Assembly (NCBI RefSeq): GCF_019091455.1
Contig: NZ_JAGXJN010000028.1
Coordinates: 1-64,000 of the forward strand
Origin: Chitinophaga sp. GbtcB8
GTDB taxonomy: Bacteria; Bacteroidota; Bacteroidia; Chitinophagales; Chitinophagaceae
Length of the DNA stretch: 64,000 bases
Reading direction: 5' to 3'
The notes under the pieces were generated by a model. That model had not been told where the DNA came from. It made no database searches and saw only the letters and a list, made by a program, of their open reading frames with translations. This document shows, piece after piece, positions 1-8,049 of the stretch. Each line of letters opens with the position of its first letter. The first letter of the stretch is position 1. Position numbers and translations under genes: made by a program.

Positions 1-39
1 CACAATTATCTATTATATTTAGTGATCGATTAAAACTGA

Positions 40-858
40 ATCTTTAAACCCGTTGACACACTTTATGTAATACTACCGATAAATTCATCTCAGGTAAAAG
101 CCACGCCAATTCCCCTTCCCCCACTTCCCGAGCAACGCCGTATAGCCGCTATCCTCTCTACCTGGGATGCCGCCATAGCCAAAGAGCAGCAGCTAATCGC
201 GGCATTGCAAAAGCGCCATAGGGCTTTGTTGCAGCAATTACTTAGTGGTAAAAAGAAACTAAAGGAGTTTAGGGGAGTGAGGAAGGAGACTTTGATTGGA
301 GATATTGCGGAAGAAATATCTCTAAAGAATAGAACTAACAAGAACACTGTTGTATTATCTTGTACTAAATATGACGGACTGGTGCCTTCCCTTGAATACT
401 TTGGAAGAAAAATTTTTGCAGATGACCTAAGTACTTATAAAATAGTACCAAGAAAACATTTTGCTTATGCTACTAACCATATTGAAGAAGGTAGCATAGG
501 CTATCAGGATAAATATGATAAAGGATTAATAAGTCCAATGTACACCGTTTTTAAAACGAACGAACTTCTTATTAATAATTTATTTCTCTTTCGTTTACTA
601 AAAACACATCGATATATACTTGAATATCGTCGTAGAATGGAAGGTTCAATTGATAGACGCGGAGGTTTGCGATGGGATAAGTTTTCTAAAATAAAGATCT
701 TATTACCGTCCTTACCTGAACAAACCGCCATCGCCACCATCCTCAGCACCTCCGAAAATGAAATCCAAATCCACCGCCGCCACCTTGTCGCGCTGCAGCA
801 GCAAAAGAAAGGGCTGATGCAGATACTGCTGACAGGTAAAGTAAGAGTAAAAACATAA
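40..858 (+). pseudogene. hsdS: Type I restriction specificity subunit (HsdS), 3' fragment lacking TRD1
   Basis: The frame open from 40 to 858 encodes the second half of a type I R-M specificity subunit, which chooses the DNA target. A central conserved segment with the junction motif PLPPLPEQRRIAAIL is followed by helical linker, then a second target-recognition domain, then a second junction motif (LPSLPEQTAIATIL) and the C-terminal helix pair ending in LLTGKV. A full HsdS is usually about 400 residues with two recognition domains. Here the first domain is missing: stops at 31-33 and 37-39 close this frame, the other two frames also stop within the first 50 bases, and there is no ATG or GTG before a TTG at 205. 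It is therefore either frameshifted upstream or a partial, possibly recombining, hsdS cassette. hsdR follows 38 bp downstream on the same strand; hsdM is not in the window. Family assignment is firm; functional status is uncertain. Confidence 0.7.
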
Positions 859-896
859 ATCGCTCAGGTACATCTGCTAATGTAAAACAATAACCA

Positions 897-3800
897 ATGT
901 CTCATCCATCCTTCCGCGAAAACGATGCTTCCCAGCTACCCGCACTACAATTACTAATGCGGCTGGGCTATACTTATCTCAATCCGGAGGAAGCATTGGC
1001 TGCACGCGGCGGTAAAACCAGTAATGTACTGCTTGAAGATGTTTTGCGCACCCAGCTCAAAGCCATTAATAGCATACAAGTAGGCAGTAATAAAACCACC
1101 GTGTTCAGTGACGGCAATATAGAAGCCGGTATCCAGGCGGTTAAGGAGCTGCCCTTCCAGGATGGTTACATTAGCGCCAGTCAAAAAGCCTACGAACGCC
1201 TTACTTTAGGTAAAGCATTAGAGCAAAACATAGATGGTGACAAGAAGAGTTTTACCCTGCAATATATTGACTGGCAACATCCGGAGCGCAATGTATACCA
1301 TGTTACCGAAGAGTATGACGTGATGCGTACAGGAAGCCGTGACTGCCTTCGCCCTGATATTGTGCTGTTCGTGAACGGCATACCGCTGGTTGTTATTGAG
1401 TGTAAGCGTCCAGACATGAAAGAGCCTCTCAGTCAGGCTATCTCGCAGCACACCCGCAACCAAACTGAAGACGGCATTCGCCCATTGTATGCTTACAGCC
1501 AGCTTTTGCTCGCTTGTGCTACCCTGCAGGCAAAATACGGCACTACTGATACCAAAGCGGAATTCTGGGCAAGCTGGAAGGAGGAGGAAACGGAGGATAA
1601 CCATGAATTGGAAGTCTTATTAAATCAACCGGTCAGCGTAGTGGAGCGGGCTGCATTAAGCGCTGTCCGTAGCGAAATAGCAATAGATGCCTGGGCACAA
1701 CGCCTATCCGGTGAGGTAAAAGTCAGCGAGCAGGATATGTATATCTATTACCTGTGCCGTCCGCAGCGCCTGTTACCGCTTATTAAAGATTACATCATTT
1801 TCGAAGGAGGCCGTTATAAGAAAATAGCCCGTTACCAGCAATACTTTGCTATTGAAAAGATCATTCGCCGCATACAGGAAACAAAAGATGGCCGGCGCCA
1901 CGGTGGCGTAATATGGCATACCCAGGGCAGTGGTAAAAGCCTAACCATGGCTATGTTGGCACGACGTATTCACCAGGAAGTACGCAATCCGAAGATAGTA
2001 TTGGTGACTGATCGCGTAGACCTGGACACACAGATCACAACAACCTTTGCACAGGTGGAAGTAGCTGTACATCGTGCCCGTACAGGCGCTCAGCTGGCAG
2101 AGCTTTTACAAAGCAAGAGCGATGCTGTTGTTACCACAGTGATCAATAAATTTGAAGCAGCGGTAGAGCGCCTGGGACGTACACCTTTGGCATCGCCCGA
2201 TATTTTTGTTTTGATTGATGAAGGACACCGCACGCAATACGGCAGCTTTAACGTGAAGATGCAGAAAGTATTGCCCAATGCCTGTTTCCTGGCATTTACC
2301 GGTACCCCGCTTATGAAGAAGGAGAAAAGTACTGCACAAAAGTTCGGTGGTATTATTGATGCTTATACCATACGGGAAGCAGTAGAAGATGGCGCCATCG
2401 TGCCTATCATTTATGAAGGGCGGCATGCCGTACAGGATGTGAACCAGAAAGCGCTGGACCGTGGTTTCGATCATGTAGCCGAAGACTTAACGCCCTATGA
2501 AACTGCCGATCTGAAAAAGAAATACAGCCGGGCCAATCTCCTTGCCAAAACGGAGCAGCGTATAGATGAAATAGCCCGAGATATTAGCGATCATTATACT
2601 CATAACTGGGGACCTGACCGCACAGGAGAGCGTAGCGGCTTCAAAGGTATGGTGGTTACGCCGGATAAAGCTACGGCTATCAAATACAAAAAAGCCTTCG
2701 ACCTAATCGGTAAAGTCACCAGTGAAGTTGTTATCTCACCGCCTGATATCCGTGAAGGCTACGAAGATATTCATGAAAGCCCTGCAGATGAGGTAGTGGC
2801 TTTCTGGAAAATGATGGAGAACAAACACGGAAAGGATTTTGAAGCCGGTATCATCACCCAGTTCAAAAAAACGGATTATCCTGACCTGTTGATTGTGGTT
2901 GATAAGCTGCTCACCGGCTTCGATGAGCCGCGTGTTGTAGTTATGTATCTCTGTCGGAAGTTGAAAGGCCATACACTGTTGCAAGCCATAGCGCGTGTAA
3001 ACCGGGTAGCCTCTGGCAAAGACTGGGGTTATGTCATCGACTATGAAGGCGTATTGGGCGACCTGGATGCAGCAATGAATATTTATTCCAGCCTGGAAGA
3101 GTTTGAAGCCGCTGACCTCGATGGGACCGTAACAAATATTCAATCGGAAATTGACCATTTGCCGCAGTTGCATTCTGAACTGACTGATATTTTCAAAAGC
3201 TTACGTAATAAATATGATATCGTTAGCTATAGTAACTTGTTGGCAGATAAAGCTGTTCGTGAGTCGTTTTATGACAAGTTTAGCGAATTCGCACGCTGTC
3301 TGAAGCTGGCATTCTCTTCGATTGACTTTGAAAATAACACACCTGAATTCCGCAAACAACGTTTAAAAGATGATTTAAGATTTTTCACTCAGTTACGCAA
3401 CGCTGTCAGCCAAACTTATTCTGATAAAGTAGATTTTAGCCGCTACGAAAAGCAATTACAGAAATTATTGGATCAACACGTTACCACCGAAGAGGTCATT
3501 CGTTTGACGGAGCAGATAAGCATACTGGATACGGATGCTTTTGAACGTGAGCTGCAGAAAGTAATTGGCGACCGTGCTAAGGCGGAAACAATTGCAAGCC
3601 GTACATCCCGGCACATTACAGAACGTATGGATGAGGACCCGGTATTCTATAGAAAGCTTTCAGAGCTTATACAGCAAACCATTGCTGAGCTGCGGGCACA
3701 ACGTATTTCAGAAGCAGGGGCATTGAAAAAGCTGAATCAATACCGGGACCAGGCGATCAATCGCAGTGGCGAGGATATACCACCAGTATTAAAGGATAAG

Positions 3801-4061
3801 GCCGAATCTATCGCTTTTTATCGCCTCTGCATAGCAGAAGGTAAGTTATCTGAACAGCGAAGTATTGACTTCGCGCAAGCTGCCGATCATATTATCCGGC
3901 AATATCTTGTCGTTGACTGGCAGCATAAGCTGGATGTGATCCGGAGAATGAATTTTTACATCGGTGAATACCTGATTGATGAATTACAATTGTCTATAGA
4001 ACAAGCAGAGTCACTTGCCAATCAATGTATGGATATAGCTAAAGCAAGGTATAAAGCATGA
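897..4061 (+). CDS. hsdR: Type I restriction endonuclease subunit R (HsdR)
   Basis: This 1054-residue protein is the motor and nuclease subunit of a type I R-M complex; in the family it translocates DNA using ATP and cleaves unmodified DNA far from the recognition site. The N-terminal nuclease domain shows the PD-(D/E)xK pattern: PDIVLF near residue 154 and VIECKRP near 165-171. The helicase core follows, with Walker A GSGKS near 344-348, a DEGH box near 440 (variant of DEAD), motif III FTGTP near 467, and motif VI QAIARVNRV in the second RecA-like domain. The C-terminal roughly 300 residues are helical, as expected for docking on the methylase. Length matches the family. The ATG at 897 is preceded by a 38-bp gap after hsdS. 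The stop overlaps the start of the next gene (ATGA). The protein appears intact, although the adjacent hsdS is not complete. Confidence 0.95.
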   Translation: MSHPSFRENDASQLPALQLLMRLGYTYLNPEEALAARGGKTSNVLLEDVLRTQLKAINSIQVGSNKTTVFSDGNIEAGIQAVKELPFQDGYISASQKAYERLTLGKALEQNIDGDKKSFTLQYIDWQHPERNVYHVTEEYDVMRTGSRDCLRPDIVLFVNGIPLVVIECKRPDMKEPLSQAISQHTRNQTEDGIRPLYAYSQLLLACATLQAKYGTTDTKAEFWASWKEEETEDNHELEVLLNQPVSVVERAALSAVRSEIAIDAWAQRLSGEVKVSEQDMYIYYLCRPQRLLPLIKDYIIFEGGRYKKIARYQQYFAIEKIIRRIQETKDGRRHGGVIWHTQGSGKSLTMAMLARRIHQEVRNPKIVLVTDRVDLDTQITTTFAQVEVAVHRARTGAQLAELLQSKSDAVVTTVINKFEAAVERLGRTPLASPDIFVLIDEGHRTQYGSFNVKMQKVLPNACFLAFTGTPLMKKEKSTAQKFGGIIDAYTIREAVEDGAIVPIIYEGRHAVQDVNQKALDRGFDHVAEDLTPYETADLKKKYSRANLLAKTEQRIDEIARDISDHYTHNWGPDRTGERSGFKGMVVTPDKATAIKYKKAFDLIGKVTSEVVISPPDIREGYEDIHESPADEVVAFWKMMENKHGKDFEAGIITQFKKTDYPDLLIVVDKLLTGFDEPRVVVMYLCRKLKGHTLLQAIARVNRVASGKDWGYVIDYEGVLGDLDAAMNIYSSLEEFEAADLDGTVTNIQSEIDHLPQLHSELTDIFKSLRNKYDIVSYSNLLADKAVRESFYDKFSEFARCLKLAFSSIDFENNTPEFRKQRLKDDLRFFTQLRNAVSQTYSDKVDFSRYEKQLQKLLDQHVTTEEVIRLTEQISILDTDAFERELQKVIGDRAKAETIASRTSRHITERMDEDPVFYRKLSELIQQTIAELRAQRISEAGALKKLNQYRDQAINRSGEDIPPVLKDKAESIAFYRLCIAEGKLSEQRSIDFAQAADHIIRQYLVVDWQHKLDVIRRMNFYIGEYLIDELQLSIEQAESLANQCMDIAKARYKA

Positions 4062-4753
4062 TGCAGGAACTACAGTACGGAGCTATAAAGATCCAATATC
4101 ATCTTGAATTCAGTGAACGGAAAACGCTTGGCATTACCGTAACACCTGATATGGCGGTATTGGTAAAAGCACCTGAAGGAACACCCCAGGAGCGTATTGA
4201 GGAAAAGCTGGAGAAACGGGCCCGCTGGATATTAAAACAGCAAAGCTTTTTCCTGCGCTTTTACCCTAAACAGCCGGAGAAACAATACCGGGGTGGAGAA
4301 TCTCACTTATACCTGGGCAGGCAGTACCGTTTGCGCGTTGCAACCGCCAAAAAGAACGAAGTACATTTTTCAGGTAAAGAAATCCAGGTATACCATACCC
4401 CTAAAAGCACGGCACAATCCGTACTTACTAATTGGTACCGGTATCGTGCAAAGGCAAAATTTGCGGAGATAGCTGAGCCCTGGATACAGCACTTTGGGAA
4501 ATATGGTGTACAACCAGAAGGGCTGTTTATGCAGGAAATGCCTACCCGCTGGGGAAGTTGTACGGCAAAAGGAAAGATCATTCTGAATCCTGAACTCATT
4601 AAAGCACCGAAAGCCTGTATCGAATATATCATTGTACATGAATTATGTCATCTGATCCATAAACACCACACACAAAAGTTCTTTCAGCTACAATCGGCGC
4701 TTATGCCGGATTGGGAAAAATGGAAAGATAAATTAGAAGCTTTGATGGCCTGA
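4058..4753 (+). CDS. YgjP-type (DUF45/M48-like) zinc metallopeptidase
   Basis: The 231-residue protein belongs to the YgjP/DUF45 family of predicted zinc-dependent metallohydrolases. The C-terminal third carries the motif HELCHLIHKHH (H194, E195, H198 as zinc-binding and catalytic positions), preceded by the family signature RWGSC near residue 163. The N-terminal half is the usual beta-rich YgjP region with no signal peptide, so it should be cytoplasmic. Its ATG overlaps the hsdR stop codon (ATGA at 4058-4061), implying translational coupling. Genes of this family are often found next to hsdR in type I R-M loci; their role there is not established. A second ATG lies directly after the first and cannot be excluded as the start. 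Confidence 0.88.
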   Translation: MMQELQYGAIKIQYHLEFSERKTLGITVTPDMAVLVKAPEGTPQERIEEKLEKRARWILKQQSFFLRFYPKQPEKQYRGGESHLYLGRQYRLRVATAKKNEVHFSGKEIQVYHTPKSTAQSVLTNWYRYRAKAKFAEIAEPWIQHFGKYGVQPEGLFMQEMPTRWGSCTAKGKIILNPELIKAPKACIEYIIVHELCHLIHKHHTQKFFQLQSALMPDWEKWKDKLEALMA

Positions 4754-4814
4754 TACGAGTCTTTTAATTTAATAGTGTAGAAACAAAGTAATCTTTAGCC
4801 TCTTGCCATCATCA

Positions 4815-5642
4815 TCACTTTAACGCCTCGTCCTCCTCCTTCGTCAGAAAATTAGCCGCTTCAGAAATATCACCTCCTTCCCACTCCAGCAACGCTTCAT
4901 CCGGCACAGCAGTTAAAGGAATAGTGCTGGATTGTGAAGGCTCATTATAAGGCACATTTTCAGCGCGGTTGTATACAGATATTATCGACCATCTTGGGTT
5001 GTCAGACAAATTTGCCTCTGAGCGATGCAGCAGATTAGGATGAAAGAACAATGCATCACCTGCTTTCAGCTCTACAAATACCAGTTCTTTTGTTTTCAGC
5101 ACTAAATCCACATAATGTTGAGAGGCGCCTACCTGCTCACCTGAAAATCCATGTTCAATACGGCCCATTTTATGGGTTGCTTTTATTACCTGCAGGCAGC
5201 CGTTTTCCCTGTTGGCATCTGTGATGGCAATCATAACAGAGATCATCTGCCCGGGGAAAAGAAATTCATTTTTGTACCAATACCCATAATCCTGGTGCCA
5301 TTCCCATGCACCGCCCACTTTAGGCTCTTTTTGCATGAGCTTACTGTGAAAATGACAAACGCTGCTATCGCCTTCCATCAGCAGGTTAACGGCATCAACC
5401 ATTCGTTTGCTTTTGGTTAATAAGCCATACACATCATTTCCGGGAGAATACCATAAAGTAAGTTTTGTTTTTTTACCGCTTTGGTCATTCAGGTCAAACG
5501 CATGTTTGTGCATATTGCTATCTGAGAAAGTAACTTCCTGCAGTTTGTGCAGCTCGTCTAAAGAGATAAAATTCCTTACGATCAGGTAACCATCTTTTTC
5601 GTATGCAGCAGCCTGGCTGGGCGTTAGTTTAAAATTTGCCAT
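4815..5642 (-). CDS. Phytanoyl-CoA dioxygenase (PhyH) family protein
   Basis: A 275-residue member of the PhyH family of non-haem Fe(II)/2-oxoglutarate dioxygenases. The double-stranded beta-helix shows the iron triad: H116 and D118 in the motif WHQDYGYW, and H206 in LLHRSEAN. R218 in the following RWSI segment is the likely 2-oxoglutarate carboxylate ligand. There is no signal peptide, so it is cytosolic. The substrate cannot be read from the sequence; family members hydroxylate small molecules of many kinds. It starts at an ATG 133 bp from the divergent AraC-type regulator, an arrangement that suggests the regulator controls it in response to a small ligand. Confidence 0.87.
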   Translation of the reverse strand: MANFKLTPSQAAAYEKDGYLIVRNFISLDELHKLQEVTFSDSNMHKHAFDLNDQSGKKTKLTLWYSPGNDVYGLLTKSKRMVDAVNLLMEGDSSVCHFHSKLMQKEPKVGGAWEWHQDYGYWYKNEFLFPGQMISVMIAITDANRENGCLQVIKATHKMGRIEHGFSGEQVGASQHYVDLVLKTKELVFVELKAGDALFFHPNLLHRSEANLSDNPRWSIISVYNRAENVPYNEPSQSSTIPLTAVPDEALLEWEGGDISEAANFLTKEEDEALK

Positions 5643-5775
5643 AGGAGATGAAGATTTCAGGCATAAAAGTAGAGCGGCCTGTTTTGATAAACTACCAGTT
5701 TAAACCAGCCAATAAATACTATTATAGCAAGATTTCCTTAATTTTAATTGTGTTTTAGTCATTAAAAAATCAGTA

Positions 5776-6657
5776 ATGAAACCTGCGCTGGAACATTTGC
5801 CTAAAGCAAACAAAGAATCGTTTGTGGTAAGGGACTTTGAATATGCTTATTATCCCACGCCCTGGCATTACCACCCGGAGTATGAGCTGGTAACCATCGT
5901 GGAAAGTACCGGCAAGCGGATCATCGGGGATCATATATCAGATTTTAAACCGGGCAGTCTTGCACTCATTGGCCCCAATATTCCGCACATTTACAAGAAT
6001 GATGCGGAATATTATAACAACAACCCTGCCCTGAAGGCCAGATCTATTGTCATTCATTTTACGGAACAATCGCTGGGAAATGATCTTTTATCATTGCCTG
6101 AAGCCGCTACCTTAAAATTGTTATTGCAAAAAGCGGTTTCGGGATTGGATATTTTGGGCGAAACCGGCAAAAGCGTGAATGAAAAACTAAGAGAAATTGT
6201 TACGGATACCGGTTTAAAACGGTTGATCACGCTTTTAGATGTTTTAAGGATCATAGCAGATTCAGAAGAAGTATCACCTATTACAAAAGCTCCAATGACC
6301 GGGCATAACGAAAAAGAATCAACCCGCTTATGCAAAGTGCTGGATTGGATTACTGCTAATTTTGAAAACGATATAAAACTTGCTGAAGCAGCGGCTATTG
6401 CTGAAATGCATGAAAATGCCTTCTCCCGTTTTTTTTCGCTCAGAACCCGCAAAAGCTTTTCCTTCTTTTTGCAGGAGCTGCGGTTACAAAAAGCTTCCAG
6501 GCTTTTGGTTGAATCCAGCAGCTCCATTACTTCCATTTGTTATGACTGTGGTTATAACAATATTTCTAATTTCAACCGGCAATTCATCAATTACTACAAA
6601 ATGAACCCAAGAAATTACAGGAAGGCATTTTTGGGAGAAAGCAAACATGAAATATAG
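5776..6657 (+). CDS. AraC family transcriptional regulator with cupin sensor
   Basis: A 293-residue one-component regulator. The N-terminal part is cupin-like (HYHPEYEL near residue 37, GSLALIGPNIPH near 78), typical of ligand-binding domains in AraC proteins. The C-terminal roughly 100 residues hold two helix-turn-helix motifs, the second ending in the conserved segment CGYNNISNFNRQF and a MNPRNYRK tail. It is divergent from the PhyH dioxygenase gene and shares its 133-bp intergenic region, so that gene is the most likely target. The 3' end faces the HxlR gene with only 11 bp between the stop codons. Confidence 0.92.
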   Translation: MKPALEHLPKANKESFVVRDFEYAYYPTPWHYHPEYELVTIVESTGKRIIGDHISDFKPGSLALIGPNIPHIYKNDAEYYNNNPALKARSIVIHFTEQSLGNDLLSLPEAATLKLLLQKAVSGLDILGETGKSVNEKLREIVTDTGLKRLITLLDVLRIIADSEEVSPITKAPMTGHNEKESTRLCKVLDWITANFENDIKLAEAAAIAEMHENAFSRFFSLRTRKSFSFFLQELRLQKASRLLVESSSSITSICYDCGYNNISNFNRQFINYYKMNPRNYRKAFLGESKHEI

Positions 6658-6668
6658 GATGGGGTAAA

Positions 6669-7058
6669 TTAACGCAACTCGTAACGCTTCTGCCGCATAC
6701 TTTGCCTGATCTTTTCCCGATGCTGCCCACCCCAGGCAGTAAGCTCACGCAGCACGTTTTTCAGCGTCAGGCTATATTCGGTTGCTTCGTAAACAATGGT
6801 CGCCGGCGTAGTGGGATACACCTTGCGTTTGATGAACTCATTCAACTCCAGATCTTTGAGCTCTTTTGCTAAAACTTTTGGAGATATTCCGCTCATCTCG
6901 TTCTGGATCTCGTTAAAACGTTTGGAAGATTGTACCAAACTAAGGATCAAAGCAAGTTTCCATTTGCCATTAAGAACGTACAAGGCATCCAATACATTCT
7001 TAAGCGAATTGGAGCATTCTGCTTTACCGGGCATCGTATCGGGAATCATCATCGTCAT
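6669..7058 (-). CDS. HxlR family winged-helix transcriptional regulator
   Basis: An HxlR/MarR-type winged-helix repressor of about 129 residues. Recognisable segments are LNGKWKLALILSL, RFNEIQNEMSGISPKVLAKELKDL (recognition helix region) and YSLTLKNVL. The Cys in the AECSNSL segment is at the position used for redox or electrophile sensing in several HxlR proteins. The longer frame (ATG at 7121) would translate a 36-bp palindrome into a PEGKRFPSGK stretch unlike the family, so I place the start at the ATG at 7058 or the ATG codons just after it. It is divergent from an azoreductase-like gene, a common pairing in which HxlR responds to quinones or aldehydes. Autoregulation through the palindrome is inferred. 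Confidence 0.88.
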   Translation of the reverse strand: MTMMIPDTMPGKAECSNSLKNVLDALYVLNGKWKLALILSLVQSSKRFNEIQNEMSGISPKVLAKELKDLELNEFIKRKVYPTTPATIVYEATEYSLTLKNVLRELTAWGGQHREKIRQSMRQKRYELR

Positions 7059-7072
7059 ACCTAAAGATATGC

Positions 7073-7108
7073 ACTTTCCTGAAGGGAAGCGCTTTCCTTC
7101 AGGAAAGT
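7073..7108. promoter_or_regulatory. Tandem palindromic operator, probable HxlR site
   Basis: Two copies of the inverted repeat CTTTCCT-NN-AGGAAAG lie side by side at 7074-7089 and 7092-7107, 18 bp centre to centre. The left copy has one changed base (AGGGAAG). Together they form a 36-bp near-perfect palindrome centred at 7090/7091. The element lies just upstream of the proposed HxlR start and in front of the divergent azoreductase gene. This is the layout expected of an autoregulated HxlR operator bound by two dimers. The repeat is seen directly; the binding protein is inferred. Confidence 0.65.
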
Positions 7109-7134
7109 ACGATCCTTTCAACAGCCGGCGCAGC

Positions 7135-7142
7135 TACTTTTG
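7135..7142 (+). promoter_or_regulatory. Possible -7 box for the azoreductase gene
   Basis: TACTTTTG matches the Bacteroidota -7 consensus TAnnTTTG and lies about 110 bp before the azoreductase start, just beyond the tandem palindrome, so a repressor bound at 7073-7108 would cover the upstream promoter half. The -33 element is not obvious. Confidence 0.3.
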
Positions 7143-7249
7143 CCTGCGATAATTGCAAGAACAGTTCTACCATCCTGAGCACCCCTTTGGTGCAACATAC
7201 GGGAATTGTTCCTGCCATGCAGAAGTAGCTAACATTTAATCAGGCGTTT

Positions 7250-7852
7250 ATGAAACGTATCCTTCATTTAATTTCCAGCATTCAGGGAAATCAATCTTAT
7301 AGCTTTAGGCTCAGTAAAGCCATTGTTGAAAAGGGGATCGAAAAATATCCGGGCAGCACCGTAGAAGAAGTGAATTTGAACGATCTGGATATCCCGCATT
7401 TAAATCCTACGATCCTTCAGTCTATGTTTACACCCGGCGAACAATTGACTGCTGAAGCAAAGGAGTCGCTACGCTACTCGGATGAGGCGGTAAAACAGTT
7501 AATGGCGTCAGATATCATTGTGATCGGCGCTCCGCTTTATAACTTCACGATCCACACTGCGCTGAAGGCCTGGATCGACCATATCACAAGGGCAGGGATA
7601 ACCTTCGGCTACAACGAAAATGGCCCGGTTGGAATGGTCACTGGTAAGAAAGTGTACGTTGCCATGTCTTCCGGCGGCATCTATTCAGAAGGGCCTTCCA
7701 AAGGGAACGATTTTGTAGCGCCTTATCTGAAAGCATTTCTCGGGTTTTTAGGTATGACAGACATGACTGTATTCCGTGCGGAAGGCGTCAAAGTTCCCGG
7801 TGTAAAGGAATATGCCCTGGAAAAAGGTATTGAAAGCATCCGCATTGATTAA
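7250..7852 (+). CDS. FMN-dependent NADH-azoreductase / quinone reductase (AzoR-like)
   Basis: A 200-residue flavodoxin-fold protein of the AzoR / NAD(P)H quinone oxidoreductase family. The N-terminal phosphate-binding loop region reads SSIQGNQSYSFRLSKA. The motif APLYNFTIHTALKAWIDH near residue 95 is the conserved FMN-binding segment, and SSGGIYSEG near 143 is the second FMN loop. Such enzymes are cytosolic homodimers that reduce quinones and azo compounds with NAD(P)H. The gene is divergent from the HxlR regulator across a 191-bp region that contains the tandem palindrome. Together they resemble known HxlR-controlled detoxification pairs for electrophiles. The actual substrate is not readable. 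Confidence 0.88.
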   Translation: MKRILHLISSIQGNQSYSFRLSKAIVEKGIEKYPGSTVEEVNLNDLDIPHLNPTILQSMFTPGEQLTAEAKESLRYSDEAVKQLMASDIIVIGAPLYNFTIHTALKAWIDHITRAGITFGYNENGPVGMVTGKKVYVAMSSGGIYSEGPSKGNDFVAPYLKAFLGFLGMTDMTVFRAEGVKVPGVKEYALEKGIESIRID

Positions 7853-7944
7853 GATATGCAATCATCTAAATTATGATCGTTCATTAATGAGATGAAAAGA
7901 CCGATCTGAATTTTAAGTACAGTAGAATTGTACGTTTGAGCAAA

Positions 7945-7998
7945 GCTGCCTGGAAGATCATCATGTCAAAGACAACTTTAAAAGATCTTCCGGGCAGC
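7945..7998. repeat. Long hairpin between convergent genes
   Basis: GCTGCCTGGAAGATC at 7945-7959 pairs with GATCTTCCGGGCAGC at 7984-7998 (one G-U type position), leaving a 24-nt loop. It sits between the convergent ends of the azoreductase and the MFS gene. There is no clear T-run, so a terminator role is possible but unproven. Confidence 0.45.
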
Positions 7999-8049
7999 AT
8001 TGTTGTACAGGGCACGGCATGAAAAAAAAGACTAACTATTACATAACTA

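Noticed and set aside
1..4753. Complete defence island
   Set aside because: Only hsdS fragment, hsdR and one metallopeptidase are visible; no further known defence genes adjoin within the window.
7073..7121. N-terminal PEGKRFPSGK repeat as part of the HxlR protein
   Set aside because: It is the translation of two DNA palindromes; the HxlR fold begins after the internal ATG codons.
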